A stretch of DNA of 46,735 bases. Origin: a virus. The translations under genes were made by a program, and so were the position numbers. The notes beneath the pieces are model-generated. The model saw nothing but the letters and a program-made list of their open reading frames with translations, was not told the origin of the DNA and searched no databases. Where the stretch lies: the IMG/VR virus record IMGVR_UViG_3300034072_001749, positions 1 to 46,735 of that record; one strand, written 5' to 3'. Of the stretch, positions 32,704 to 42,037 are shown piece after piece (within the stretch, counting starts at the first letter, position 1; the number at the start of each line of letters is the position of its first letter).

Positions 32704-33189
32704 TCAATCGGATGCTAGCAGTTCCATCGCCATCGTCATAACCGCCTCTTCTTCTTCGGCCGTCAGGCCAAGCAGGACGCGTTGTGGATAGGTCACCTCT
32801 GGCGCGCCCGGCTTGCGGCTGACGCGATCGCGCAAGCCCAACTGATGCACCTGGCCGATGCGAGCCGCCGCCGCGGTAAAGCCCACTACTGCTTCTTGCG
32901 CCGTCGCGCTGTCTCGCAACCATCGCGCCTGACGCATTTTCCGGAACATCGACCGGGCCGCGACGCGTCGCTTTATTCGGCCAAGACGATCTCGCGCCGC
33001 CTCCCCCTTGCGCTTGCGCGGGGTGAAGCCCGACCCATCCGGATTTTTCTGTTCGGCAATGCGCTGGGCCTGACTGAGGCGCAGTCGACGGGCAACGGCA
33101 CGGGCGAAACGCAAGCGTGTGGCCGGCGTGACCGATGCCAGGATACGGCCAAGCTCCAGATCCAGCGGCGCGAACGGATCATCCGCCAT
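32704..33189 (-). CDS. S: Tail completion protein S
   Basis: This 161-residue P2 gpS homologue has RLSQAQRIAEQKNPDGSGFT and KKKGKA-like PRKRKGEAARD plus FTAAAARIGQVHQLGLRD. It is last in the O-N-M-L-lysis-R-S operon. The start lies 3 nt from the R stop. Confidence 0.93.
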   Translation of the reverse strand: MADDPFAPLDLELGRILASVTPATRLRFARAVARRLRLSQAQRIAEQKNPDGSGFTPRKRKGEAARDRLGRIKRRVAARSMFRKMRQARWLRDSATAQEAVVGFTAAAARIGQVHQLGLRDRVSRKPGAPEVTYPQRVLLGLTAEEEEAVMTMAMELLASD

Positions 33190-33192
33190 GGA

Positions 33193-33693
33193 TCAGGACA
33201 GGGGAAACAGGGGTTCGCCGCCCAGCCACAGGGCGGTTAGCGGAGGCCCATCCCCCAGCCCGGCCAAAGCCAGTTCGTCCGGCATGGCTAGCGGCGGCTC
33301 CTCGAGATGGACGATGTCATGGCCGCCATCTTCGCGGGGAATCAGGGTGACCGCTTCCGTCAGATTGAGCGTGATGTCGAGGTCGATGGCGCCGCCGCCC
33401 AATATGTCCGCCTCGAAACCGATAGCCTCGTTTCCGGTGCCATAATTCTGGAGCAGATCGACCTGCTCTACCGACAGCCAGCGGACTATTGCGAGCATCA
33501 CGACATCAGGATGACCGGTGAAGTCCAGCAGCGTGGCGCGCAGGCGATAGCGATATTCGAAGCTAGGGCGCCCCGGGTGGAAGCGCGTGGCAATGCGCCC
33601 CTGATCGACATAGATGGCGAGCCGATCGGGATCGCGCGCATATTCCGGGACGGCGGCGACCAGGGCGGCGCGCAGACGATCGGGCTTCAGCAT
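33193..33693 (-). CDS. R: Tail completion protein R
   Basis: This 166-residue P2 gpR homologue has KPDRLRAALVAAVPEYARDP, RFEYRYRLR-like FEYRYRLRATLLDFTGHPD and LTEAVTLIPREDGG. It overlaps the Rz1-like stop by 7 nt and S follows closely. Confidence 0.92.
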   Translation of the reverse strand: MLKPDRLRAALVAAVPEYARDPDRLAIYVDQGRIATRFHPGRPSFEYRYRLRATLLDFTGHPDVVMLAIVRWLSVEQVDLLQNYGTGNEAIGFEADILGGGAIDLDITLNLTEAVTLIPREDGGHDIVHLEEPPLAMPDELALAGLGDGPPLTALWLGGEPLFPLS

Positions 33694-33992
33694 GGCGCGT
33701 CGGGGCGGTGCCAGCGGATCAGCCGGCGCAGCTGGGAGGAGACATCGGCATAGGCCTGGGCCAGGCCAATCATCGGTGCACGGATCTCCGCCGGAATGGA
33801 TGCGGTGCGATCCTGCGGAAAGGCAGCGGGCACATCCGGGCAGAGGAGCAATGCCGCCGGCGGACGGCTATCGAGCGGCAACGCGATCACGGCCGGGGCC
33901 GGACGCGCCGTCTGGCGCGCGGCGCAGCCCTGCAACGCGGTTGAGAGCGTCAAACCAAGGGCCAGACACCCGATCCTGATCGATGCGGTCAT
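33687..33992 (-). CDS. Outer-membrane spanin lipoprotein (Rz1-like)
   Basis: This 101-residue protein has a lipobox-like LSTALQGC with Cys23 after a hydrophobic start, and a proline-rich mature part. It starts inside the Rz-like gene in another frame, overlapping it by 125 nt, the classic nested Rz/Rz1 arrangement. It would anchor in the outer membrane. Confidence 0.78.
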   Translation of the reverse strand: MTASIRIGCLALGLTLSTALQGCAARQTARPAPAVIALPLDSRPPAALLLCPDVPAAFPQDRTASIPAEIRAPMIGLAQAYADVSSQLRRLIRWHRPDAPC

Positions 33993-34383
33993 TCTCTTTC
34001 TCCATGGCGGCTAGGGCTTCGCGGGCGGTGCGCGCGTCGGCGCCGGCGCTGGCGGCGTCACCCTCAACCCGGGCGCGTTCACTGGCCTGATGCGCGGCCA
34101 ACGTGCGGTTCGATTCGGCCAGCGTCTCGCGCTCGAAGCGGGCGAGCGTGCCAAGCCGCAGGGTGCAGGCATCCGCGCGGCGGACTATGCCGGCGTCGGC
34201 CGCGATCGGCGCGTCGACGAAGGCGCAGGCGGTGCTGGCCCAGCGGCTCCAGGCATCACGGTCACGCCGCACCTGTTCATATTGGACATAGAGCCAGGCC
34301 CCTACCCCCGCCACGGCGAGCAAAGTGAGCCATTCCCGGCGCGCGGTGATGGCGGACCAGAGGCTCTTGACCAGGGCGATCAT
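33868..34383 (-). CDS. Inner-membrane spanin (Rz-like)
   Basis: This 171-residue protein has a single N-terminal membrane segment (WLTLLAVAGVGAWLYVQY, about 18-35) and a long coiled-coil periplasmic part. With the nested Rz1-like lipoprotein it would form the spanin complex that fuses inner and outer membranes at lysis. It overlaps the endolysin gene stop (ATGA). Confidence 0.8.
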   Translation of the reverse strand: MIALVKSLWSAITARREWLTLLAVAGVGAWLYVQYEQVRRDRDAWSRWASTACAFVDAPIAADAGIVRRADACTLRLGTLARFERETLAESNRTLAAHQASERARVEGDAASAGADARTAREALAAMEKENDRIDQDRVSGPWFDALNRVAGLRRAPDGASGPGRDRVAAR

Positions 34384-34919
34384 GACACCCTGTTCCGAAA
34401 CCAGCCGAACACGAAATCCTCATTGGCGGGCCGCGATCGTGCCAGATATTTATAGCGCTCGCCCTGTGAGCTGTTCAGGGCACGGAGCATGACAATCTCC
34501 GCATCGGCGCCGCGCGCCTTCAGATAGGCGCGGAAGGCCGTCAACGTCTTCGGCCCGATATCCCCATCTTCCTTGATATCGGGATAGAGCTTACCCTGCG
34601 CGTTGAAGGCGTTGAGCGATTCCTGAAACCAGAGCGCGGGAACCGATGGCCCCATGTTGACGCCCGTATCGAACAGCTCTTCACCCACCGCCGCGTTGAT
34701 TTCCGCAACGGCGGCAAAGCCGGTGTCGATGGCGTAGAGCTGCCGATAAATGGCCACTGCTGTCGCGCGAGGCAACAGACGCATATCCCCCTGATATCCC
34801 TGTTTCCGGGCCACGCGCTCGGTAATGCCCCACATGGTGGCGCCGCCAGTGTCGGAGGGGTGGTTTGAATAGCCGCCTTCACGGCCAATGACGTTGTCGA
34901 TCAGCGTTTCAATGCTCAT
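34380..34919 (-). CDS. Endolysin (GH108 with peptidoglycan-binding domain)
   Basis: This 179-residue protein starts MSIETLIDNVIGREGGYSNH with the GH108 catalytic Glu14 in EGGY, then TGGATMWGITERVAR. A C-terminal peptidoglycan-binding domain (DGDIGPKTLTAFRAYL) follows. There is no signal peptide, so it depends on the holin at 34923-35267. Confidence 0.93.
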   Translation of the reverse strand: MSIETLIDNVIGREGGYSNHPSDTGGATMWGITERVARKQGYQGDMRLLPRATAVAIYRQLYAIDTGFAAVAEINAAVGEELFDTGVNMGPSVPALWFQESLNAFNAQGKLYPDIKEDGDIGPKTLTAFRAYLKARGADAEIVMLRALNSSQGERYKYLARSRPANEDFVFGWFRNRVS

Positions 34920-34922
34920 GGA

Positions 34923-35267
34923 TCATTCCTTTTCCGGGATAAATCGCTTGCGCAGATCCGCTGGGAGGGCGCCGATCACATCGACACCGCCGGCAATGAA
35001 CCGAGGGGTGGCCTTGAACGCGATCATGGCGAGCACGAAGCTGATGGCGTCGGAGACGAACGGATCGAGGCGCAGCCAGGCCTCCAGGCCGCCGCCGACA
35101 TAATAGGACACGCATATGCCTATCGCCCACTGCATCAGCCGCTGGCTGAAGGAGAGGCCCTTTTCCCAGGCCTGGCCAACAGCCGCGCCGATCGCCGCCG
35201 GTGCCAGCGCGGATGCCGCGTCCTGCAGCCCGGCGATAATCTGATGAAGGAAGCCTTCGGATGCCAT
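34923..35267 (-). CDS. Holin-like membrane protein
   Basis: This 114-residue protein has two hydrophobic segments (LMQWAIGICVSYYVGG and FVSDAISFVLAMIAF). It lies 3 nt before the endolysin gene in the lysis cluster, between X and the endolysin. It probably forms the membrane pore that releases the endolysin. Confidence 0.75.
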   Translation of the reverse strand: MASEGFLHQIIAGLQDAASALAPAAIGAAVGQAWEKGLSFSQRLMQWAIGICVSYYVGGGLEAWLRLDPFVSDAISFVLAMIAFKATPRFIAGGVDVIGALPADLRKRFIPEKE

Positions 35268-35270
35268 GGA

Positions 35271-35480
35271 TCAATCCCACAAATTTACGAGAGCGACGGG
35301 CTCAGCCGAGGGCGAAACCGTGTCTGGAATGGTGACGATGCGCCCTTCGGCCAGTTGCGGGCCCTCGCCGGCCAGGCCGATATTGGCGGCCAGCACCGCC
35401 TGAACCACCGATGGGCCGCCGCCGTTGATGCGCCACACCAACTGGTCGATGCTTTCGCCCTGGACAGCCCGGACCTGCAT
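35271..35480 (-). CDS. X: Tail protein X
   Basis: This 69-residue LysM-like P2 gpX homologue reads MQVRAVQGESIDQLVWRING and VLAANIGLAGEGPQL. The start overlaps the L stop by one base. Confidence 0.93.
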   Translation of the reverse strand: MQVRAVQGESIDQLVWRINGGGPSVVQAVLAANIGLAGEGPQLAEGRIVTIPDTVSPSAEPVALVNLWD

Positions 35481-35971
35481 CAGATCAGCTCGGCATGGAT
35501 GCGCGGCACGGCGAGGATATCGCGCACGGCATGCAGGCCATCGCGGCGATAATCGTCCGCTGACAGCGCGCGCGCCTCCGCCCGGTCACTGCCGTCACCG
35601 GTGGCGCTGACATCACGGTGCGTTTCCGCCAGTTCGGCGCAGGCATAGTTGAAGATGGCGCGGCGCCAACGATGGCCATACCAGTTGCCGCCGTCGATAT
35701 CCGGCATGCCGGGAATGGCATCAGCACGGTCATAGCCGTCGAGCACCTGGGCCGTGCGCCATTCGGCCAGCTCGCGCATTGCCGTCGTCATGGCGGCGAT
35801 CACCGCCTCACGCAGACGCGCGTCCGTGACCGCCGTGCCCGTGCGCATGGCATCACGCAGATCGTGCAGGTCGATATCGGGGAAGAAGCCGTCCGCCGCC
35901 ACCAGCAGCGTGCAATCGGGCGAACCCGGGCAGGCGATCGACGGCGCGGGGACAGAAACGAAGCCGCTCAT
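35480..35971 (-). CDS. L: Head completion protein L
   Basis: This 163-residue P2 gpL homologue has FFPDIDLHDLRDAMRTGTAV, AMRELAEWRTAQVLDGY and WYGHRWRRAIFNYACAELAE, all family features. It caps the portal vertex after packaging. Before it, 35972-36128 holds no visible gene. Confidence 0.94.
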   Translation of the reverse strand: MSGFVSVPAPSIACPGSPDCTLLVAADGFFPDIDLHDLRDAMRTGTAVTDARLREAVIAAMTTAMRELAEWRTAQVLDGYDRADAIPGMPDIDGGNWYGHRWRRAIFNYACAELAETHRDVSATGDGSDRAEARALSADDYRRDGLHAVRDILAVPRIHAELI

Positions 35972-36128
35972 TTTCTTCCTTCCTGGTTCGCCCCGCGAAT
36001 TGGGGGGTGGGGAAAATGCGATCAGGGCGAATCCAGTAGCTGGGTGCCCTGCTCACTCTTTCCGCCCCCCAGACGCCGCGGGGCGAGCTGTTGGCCGGAC
36101 CTAGGGCCGGTGAACCGAAATGGGCCGA

Positions 36129-36260
36129 TCAACGCGGTGCGCGCGGGTGACCCGTGATCAGATGATCATGATGACGATGGCGGTAGAGGTTCGCCGCGAT
36201 CGGCAGCGCGAACATCAGCAGCACGAAGGCCAGCAGAATGAGACCGGGAAATAGATCCAT
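36129..36260 (-). CDS. Tiny membrane protein between M and L
   Basis: This 43-residue frame reads MDLFPGLILLAFVLLMFALP then IAANLYRHRHHDHLIT, with a single membrane segment and a histidine-rich basic tail. AAAGGAG lies 8 nt before the ATG. It lies in the capsid operon; its role is unknown. Confidence 0.6.
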   Translation of the reverse strand: MDLFPGLILLAFVLLMFALPIAANLYRHRHHDHLITGHPRAPR

Positions 36261-36274
36261 GATGTTACTCCTTT

Positions 36275-37036
36275 CTAAGCCGTGGGAGCCGGAATGGCCT
36301 TGGCCAGGCGTTCGAGCCGATCGACCTCCTTCTTGACGCCGACCGCGCTGTTGAGGCGCAGGGCCTCCTTCAGCTGGGCCAGGGCGGCGGACAGGGCCGC
36401 GCCCTTCCCGCCCGCCGGCCCGCTGTCGCCGGCCTCCATCCCCTCCGCCTTGCGCCCCAGCGCCAGGCCGATCGCCTTGCACAGCTTGGCGCGGACCGGA
36501 TCGAGCATATCCTTGTCAGCGGTGGCATCGGCCACGAAGCTGAGCCAGTCGAGATCGCAATCCTCACCCTGCTGGAGCCGCGCGAGCGCATTGTCCGCGC
36601 TGACTTCGGCGATAAATGTCGGGGCCGTCCTCGAAAAACGCTCCGGCAGGGCAAGGTCATGGTCGAGCACATAGGATACGGTCGACAGGGCGCGTTCATG
36701 GTCACCGATGTCGAGCGCCCACATCATCATGTGCAGGACGATATCATCCTGGACCGGCTTGCCGCCGGCAGACACGGCATCGAGCACGCCGGCAATCCAG
36801 GGGTCATATTTCTCGATCAGCTCGCGCTTCAGGTCGATCTTGCGATCGACCGCCTGGATGGACTTGAGCGCCTTCAGATCGGTGTCGAGTTCGGCCAGCT
36901 GCAGCTGGTAAGCGGACGCGCCCTCCCCCGTGACCACGGCAAGGCCATCCGTCTTGCCACCGTCACGCGTTTTCAGGACAGCCAGCTGCGCGCTCTTGCG
37001 CGCAAAATGCCGCTGGGCGGGGGTAAGGCGCGCCAC
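36275..37036 (-). CDS. M: Terminase endonuclease/small subunit M
   Basis: This 253-residue P2 gpM homologue has LTPAQRHFARKSAQLA near the start, then ELDTDLKALKSIQAVDRKID and DPWIAGVLDAV, and an IGDHERALSTVSYVLDHDLA motif. It cuts cos and starts packaging with P. Capsid gene N lies immediately upstream. Confidence 0.94.
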   Translation of the reverse strand: MARLTPAQRHFARKSAQLAVLKTRDGGKTDGLAVVTGEGASAYQLQLAELDTDLKALKSIQAVDRKIDLKRELIEKYDPWIAGVLDAVSAGGKPVQDDIVLHMMMWALDIGDHERALSTVSYVLDHDLALPERFSRTAPTFIAEVSADNALARLQQGEDCDLDWLSFVADATADKDMLDPVRAKLCKAIGLALGRKAEGMEAGDSGPAGGKGAALSAALAQLKEALRLNSAVGVKKEVDRLERLAKAIPAPTA

Positions 37037-37040
37037 CGGA

Positions 37041-38060
37041 TCAGCCCTCCGCCGCGAGCAGCTCGATATTTTCGAGCAGGAAGGTGGCCTCGTAATCCTC
37101 GATCACATAGCCTTCGTTCGACGAGTTATAGTCGGCCACGCGATCGGCCTCCGGCTCATCCTTGATGTGGCGGCGGCGCTTGCCATCCTGGAAATAGAGG
37201 GAAACGTTGGACAGCGGCGTGACCCAGATGGTGCCGTCCGGGAAGAAGGGCGGCGTCACCGGCGTCTTGCCGCCCAGGCGCTTGCTGGCCATGATCTGGT
37301 TGAGGGCCAGTTCCTCGGACGGCTTTTCGTCCTTGTTGACCTTCTCGAAATATTTGTCGTGGAGCAGATCCGCCGCGCAGATGGCCACCAGATCGGTGCG
37401 GTTGCGCATCCAGCTGGGTAGAAGCGAATGGGTGGCGTCCATCACCAGGGCGTCGAGATTGGCATAGTCACCGCCCTGGCCGATGGTGATCTTGCCGCTG
37501 CCAGCCACGACCTCATCCATGACGCGCGCCGCATTGTTGGTGCGCATGTCATGCAGCCAGCCCTTGTTGACGTCCTGCAGCAGGGGGTTGGTGGTGCGAT
37601 CCGTGTTGGCGGCAATGCTGGTACCGTTGAAGCCGATCATGATGCGGTCGAGCGCGCAGCGTTCGACGACGGCGGCGCCCCAGCGTGCTTGGAAGTCCGC
37701 AAATTTCGCCCACATGTCGAGCTTGGCGTAACGCAGCGCCACGTCGAAGTTGGTCTGGACCAGCTCAAAGCCCACTTCGTCCATCCCGGTCGGATCGCGC
37801 GGAACGCGGCGGCCCGCCCCGCTGGTATCGGTGCGTCCCGCAACGGTGCTGTTCACGCCCAGACCCAGCTTCGAACCCTTGAGTTCGGGAACGCCGGTGA
37901 TGTTGATGGCGGACAGGAAGGCGTGAGATTCCTGAATGCGAGTTTCCAGCGTCTGCTGGACCGAAGGCTCCACATTGAAACTTTCGGTCGGGGTGGTGCC
38001 GTTCAGCTCCTCGACGCGGGACAGATAGTGACGATAGGCCTGGCGAGTGTTCGGCTGCAT
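37041..38060 (-). CDS. N: Major capsid protein N
   Basis: This 339-residue P2-type capsid precursor begins MQPNTRQAYRHYLSRVEELN and has NITGVPELKGSKLGLGVNS, LRYAKLDMWAKF and IGFNGTSIAANTDRTTNPLL, all standard for the family. It is cut by the protease part of O. Confidence 0.96.
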   Translation of the reverse strand: MQPNTRQAYRHYLSRVEELNGTTPTESFNVEPSVQQTLETRIQESHAFLSAINITGVPELKGSKLGLGVNSTVAGRTDTSGAGRRVPRDPTGMDEVGFELVQTNFDVALRYAKLDMWAKFADFQARWGAAVVERCALDRIMIGFNGTSIAANTDRTTNPLLQDVNKGWLHDMRTNNAARVMDEVVAGSGKITIGQGGDYANLDALVMDATHSLLPSWMRNRTDLVAICAADLLHDKYFEKVNKDEKPSEELALNQIMASKRLGGKTPVTPPFFPDGTIWVTPLSNVSLYFQDGKRRRHIKDEPEADRVADYNSSNEGYVIEDYEATFLLENIELLAAEG

Positions 38061-38110
38061 GGGGTTACTCCGGTGTGCGGGTGTCGGGCAGGATCAGGGG
38101 AAAGGGCGCG

Positions 38111-38980
38111 TCAGAAATCGGCGAGCGCGAATTCGTGACCGCCACTGGCCTTCGGGCGCTGGGGGGTCTCGGTCTTTTCGGTGGTGTCGATCGACGCCTT
38201 GACGCCGGCAATCTCGCCCTTCAGTGCGGCCACATCGGCGCCCATCTTCTCCGACATGGCGGTCATGCCGGCGGTCATCTTTTCCATGCCGGTCATCAGC
38301 TGGGCGAAGCGCGCGTCATTGTCATTGGCGGGGGTGGGCTCTTCCTTGGCGGGCGGCTGTTCCTGCCCGCCCCCCTTGCCCAGGCCCTTGAAAAATTCGG
38401 TAGCGGCGGCGAACATCGACCGGTAATCGCCCGCGTCCGAAGGCGCCGGCGCATCCTCGAATTCCAGTTTGCCGACCTCCACCGCTTCCGAGAAGAAATT
38501 GCCCGGATCCTGCTTGCGGCCCACCAGGAAGCCCTGATCGCCCTTGCTCGCGGAAAACTGCAGCGCTTCGGTGCCGAGCGAAGCGGGTGAATCGGTGACG
38601 GCCAGACCCACAAGGGCGGCCTTGCCGGACTTGGCGAAATCGGGCTGGATCTCGACCGAGGTGAAGATCTTCTGCGCCTTCTGATTATAGGCCACCAGCT
38701 CGTCGGTAGGTTCGATCTGGGCATAGAGGCAGAGCTTTTTCGACGTCTTGCCGGCGATGGTGATATCGTCTTCCTGCGTCTTGACCGCGCGGACGTCACC
38801 ATAGGCCTTGAACGGGCCGTCCGCCGTGATGCCGCGAATATGCTCCATATTCACCCGCACCCCATAGGTGTCGGGGTTGAAGGTATCGGCCATCTGCTGG
38901 ATCCAGCTGCGCTCGATCGTGCGTCCGTCGACGGTGGCGCCTTCGACGGCTACGCGGTGAAATTTCGAGATCTTGCCCAT
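38111..38980 (-). CDS. O: Capsid scaffold and protease O
   Basis: This 289-residue P2 gpO homologue begins MGKISKFHRVAVEGATVDGR, with TFNPDTYGVRVNMEHIRG (protease) and a scaffold-type coiled C-terminus (about 205-275). I chose ATG 38980 over a longer in-frame reading that runs across operator A. It is first in the O-N-M-L-lysis-R-S operon. Confidence 0.94.
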   Translation of the reverse strand: MGKISKFHRVAVEGATVDGRTIERSWIQQMADTFNPDTYGVRVNMEHIRGITADGPFKAYGDVRAVKTQEDDITIAGKTSKKLCLYAQIEPTDELVAYNQKAQKIFTSVEIQPDFAKSGKAALVGLAVTDSPASLGTEALQFSASKGDQGFLVGRKQDPGNFFSEAVEVGKLEFEDAPAPSDAGDYRSMFAAATEFFKGLGKGGGQEQPPAKEEPTPANDNDARFAQLMTGMEKMTAGMTAMSEKMGADVAALKGEIAGVKASIDTTEKTETPQRPKASGGHEFALADF

Positions 38981-39079
38981 GCGGCCAACTCCGGCTGATG
39001 CTGTCACTGCGCCGGGCGGCCCCCCGCTCGGCAGATGCCGCAAAGAGCGCGCGAGGGGCGGCAAATCGCAACGCGCCCC

Positions 39080-39104
39080 TGTCGTCATCCCCGCCACCAC
39101 GACA
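39080..39104. promoter_or_regulatory. Late-operon operator A (candidate Ogr site)
   Basis: The plus strand reads TGTCGT, then CATCCCCGCCACC, then ACGACA, with an 8-bp perfect inverted repeat CCTGTCGT/ACGACAGG (39078-39085 and 39099-39106). It lies between O (leftward) and P (rightward), where P2 has its divergent PO and PP late promoters. It could serve both. Confidence 0.8.
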
Positions 39105-39150
39105 GGCAGGCGGCGAGGATCTCGGGTGCTCGCGACTAGCGTCGGCGCCG

Positions 39151-40989
39151 ATGACCCGCACTGCGCCACCACCACCCAATGCTCCGCTGGAGGGAGAGAC
39201 GTTCCTCAATCCACGGCTGCTGGCGCGCAGCCTCTATTGGCGCGGTTGGGATGTGCCGGAAATCGTCGAGGATCTGAACCGGGTCCACGGCCTGGGCCTC
39301 AACAAGAATACGGTGGCGAGCTGGAAACGGCGCGATGGCTGGGACCAGGCCAGCCCGCGCGAGCGATGCGAGGAAGTGACCGCCACCCGATATTGCATGC
39401 TGGTGGCCAAGGAACAGAAGACCGGCCAGGATTTCAAGGAAATCGACCTGCTGGGCCGGCGGATGACGGACTTCGCGCGGCAGCAGAAATTTGAGCGCGG
39501 CGGGAACGAGGCAGACCTCAACCCCAATGTTGCCGCACGCAATGTCGGGCCGAAGAAGAAGGCACGGCAGAACCTTATCACGCGCGATATGGTCGAGCAG
39601 TTGCGCCAGGCCTTCCTGGACCGGTGCTTCGGCTATCAGCTGGAATGGTGGGAAAACCGGGATAAGCGCACCCGCTTCTTGCTCAAGAGCCGCCAGATCG
39701 GCGCCACCGACTATTTCGCGCATGAGGCGTTCATTGACGCGCTGGAGACAGGACGGAACCAAATATTCCTGTCCGCCTCCCGCCGGCAGGCCAATATCTT
39801 CCGCCGTTACATCATCGAATTCTGTTTCCGTGTGACCGGCATCAGGTTGACCGGCGAGCATATCACCATCGATCGTGGTGAAGGTGAAGATGGCGTCACG
39901 ATGGAGATGCCCACCATCTTCTTCCTGGGCGCCAATTACCGCACCGCCCAAGGCGAACATGGCAATTTTTATTATGATGAATGCTTCTGGTCGATGGACT
40001 TCGAGCAGACCGATGATGTCGCCAGCGGCATGGCGAGCCAGAAGCGCTATCGCGAAACCTATTTCAGCACGCCATCGACCAAGCAGCACCAGGCCTACAA
40101 GAAATGGTCGGGCGAAAAATTCAACCAGGACCGGCCCAAGAAGGACTGGATCAAGGTCGACACCAGCTATGCCGCGCTGAAGGACGGCGCCATGGGCGCG
40201 GACGGCATATGGCGCCAGGTCGTGACGATCGAGGATGCCGAGGCCAAGGGCTGCGACCTGTTCGATGTCGAGGAGCTGCGCCGGCGCAAGTCGCCGGAAG
40301 TCTTCGAAAATCTCTACATGTGCGAGTTTATCGACGACGCGCAGTCCATGTTCCCATGGGCGCTGATGCGGCGGTGCATGGTCGACAGCGAAGACAAGTG
40401 GGATGACTTCCACCCCTATGCGCTGCGCCCCTACGCCGGTGACGTCTATCTGGGCTATGACCCCAATGGCGCGGCGGAGGGTGGCGACAAGGGCGCGCTG
40501 ATGGTGCTGGCGGCGCCGAAGACGAAGAAGGCGCCCTGGCGCGTGCTCGAGCGGCACCGCTATGACGGCAATGACTATATGGAGCAGGCCGAAAAGATCC
40601 TGCGCATGTGCAGCCGCTACAATATTGTCGGCATAGCCATCGACGCCAGCGGCATCGGTGACGCGGTCTGGCAGCTGGTGATCAAGCAGTTCGCGACCGC
40701 AAAGAAGATCGTCTATTCGGTCGAAACCAAGACACTGCTGGTCCACAAGTCGAAGAACATCATCCGGGCTGGTCGCCTGGAGTTCGACGCCGGCATGACG
40801 GACATTATCGAGGCTTTCGTCTCGATCCATGCCGAGCTCACCAACAAGCAGCGCAACGTCACCTATGTCGCCGATCGCGCCGGCGGCAACGGCCACGCCG
40901 ATGTGGCCTGGGCGACGATGAACGCCCTTTCCTTCGAAGAAATCGACGGCGAGCTCGCCGGCGGCGGCAATTACATGGAGACCTTCTGA
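39151..40989 (+). CDS. P: Terminase ATPase large subunit P
   Basis: This 612-residue P2 gpP homologue has a helical N-terminus (LYWRGWDVPEIVEDLNRVHG), an ATPase with LLKSRQIGATDYF (about 178-190) and FYYDECFW (about 271-278), and nuclease-type acidic residues in YLGYDPNG (about 433) and IAIDASGIGD (about 494). I chose ATG 39151 (MTRTAPPPP). Its stop overlaps the Q start (TGATG). Confidence 0.95.
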   Translation: MTRTAPPPPNAPLEGETFLNPRLLARSLYWRGWDVPEIVEDLNRVHGLGLNKNTVASWKRRDGWDQASPRERCEEVTATRYCMLVAKEQKTGQDFKEIDLLGRRMTDFARQQKFERGGNEADLNPNVAARNVGPKKKARQNLITRDMVEQLRQAFLDRCFGYQLEWWENRDKRTRFLLKSRQIGATDYFAHEAFIDALETGRNQIFLSASRRQANIFRRYIIEFCFRVTGIRLTGEHITIDRGEGEDGVTMEMPTIFFLGANYRTAQGEHGNFYYDECFWSMDFEQTDDVASGMASQKRYRETYFSTPSTKQHQAYKKWSGEKFNQDRPKKDWIKVDTSYAALKDGAMGADGIWRQVVTIEDAEAKGCDLFDVEELRRRKSPEVFENLYMCEFIDDAQSMFPWALMRRCMVDSEDKWDDFHPYALRPYAGDVYLGYDPNGAAEGGDKGALMVLAAPKTKKAPWRVLERHRYDGNDYMEQAEKILRMCSRYNIVGIAIDASGIGDAVWQLVIKQFATAKKIVYSVETKTLLVHKSKNIIRAGRLEFDAGMTDIIEAFVSIHAELTNKQRNVTYVADRAGGNGHADVAWATMNALSFEEIDGELAGGGNYMETF

Positions 40990-42005
40990 TGCAGGATATC
41001 GACGTCAGTGACGGCGATCAGCCTTTTGTGTTCGCCTTCGACGACGCGGTGAGCGTGCTCGATCGGCGGGACATTCTCTCCTATGTCGAATGCAACCATA
41101 ATGGCCGCTGGTATTATCCTCCGCTGTCACCGGACCATCTGGCCAAGAGCATGGATGTGGCGCCGCATCACGGCAGCTGCATCCGGTTGAAGGTCAACCT
41201 GCTGGCCCGGCAGCTGGAGCCTACGCGCTGGCTGAGCGTGGCGGAGCTGCGCAAGTTCGCCACCGATTTCTTGTGCCAGGGGAACGGCTATTTCGAGCGC
41301 CGCGACAACCTGGCGAACCGGCCGATGCGCCTGCAGACCAGCCTGGCGCGCTACACCAGGCGCGGGGTCGAGGATGGACGCTATTATTTCGTCCAGAACT
41401 GGAAGCAGGAACATGAGTTTCGGCGTGATTCGATCTTTCACCTGATCCAGGAGCACCCCACGCAAGAAATCTATGGCGTGCCCGAATATATGGGGGCGCT
41501 GCAATCGGCACTGCTCAATGAAAGCGCTACGCTATTTCGCCGCCGTTACTATCTTAACGGCAGCCATGCGGGTTTCATCCTCTATCTGAACGGCACCGAT
41601 TTCGGCCAGGTCGAAATGAAGAAGCTGTCCGAACAGATGAAACAGGCCAAGGGCGTCGGTAACTTCAAGAATATGTTGCTACATATCCCTAACGGCAAGC
41701 CGGAGGGGGTGAAGATCATCCCGATCGCCGAGGCCGGCGCGAAGGACGAATTCCTGGGCATCAAGAATGTCAGCCGTGACGACATGCTGGCATCGCACCG
41801 CACGCCGCCGCAGCTGCTGGGCGTGGTGCCGACCAATTCGGGCGGCTTCGGCGATGTGGGCAAGGCCACGGACGTCTATTTCACCAACGAAATCGAGCCA
41901 CTGCAGGGGCGCATCAGCGAGTTGAACGACTGGCTGGGCGTCGAGGCCGTGGTGTGGAAGCCCTATGAAAGGATCGGGGTCGCTGCGCCGCCTGCCACGG
42001 CGTGA
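40989..42005 (+). CDS. Q: Portal protein Q
   Basis: This 338-residue P2 gpQ homologue has NGRWYYPPLSPDHLAKSMDV, QGNGYFERRDNL and NESATLFRRRYYLNGSHAGF; the end HRTPPQLLGVVPTNSGGF is highly typical. It is coupled to P. Confidence 0.96.
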   Translation: MQDIDVSDGDQPFVFAFDDAVSVLDRRDILSYVECNHNGRWYYPPLSPDHLAKSMDVAPHHGSCIRLKVNLLARQLEPTRWLSVAELRKFATDFLCQGNGYFERRDNLANRPMRLQTSLARYTRRGVEDGRYYFVQNWKQEHEFRRDSIFHLIQEHPTQEIYGVPEYMGALQSALLNESATLFRRRYYLNGSHAGFILYLNGTDFGQVEMKKLSEQMKQAKGVGNFKNMLLHIPNGKPEGVKIIPIAEAGAKDEFLGIKNVSRDDMLASHRTPPQLLGVVPTNSGGFGDVGKATDVYFTNEIEPLQGRISELNDWLGVEAVVWKPYERIGVAAPPATA

Positions 42006-42037
42006 CCCCATAATGCCGGCGGACACAGGGCCGGCTC

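Noticed and set aside
39136-40896. 586-codon minus-strand frame opposite terminase P
   Set aside because: Shadow of P, which has clear motifs on the plus strand.
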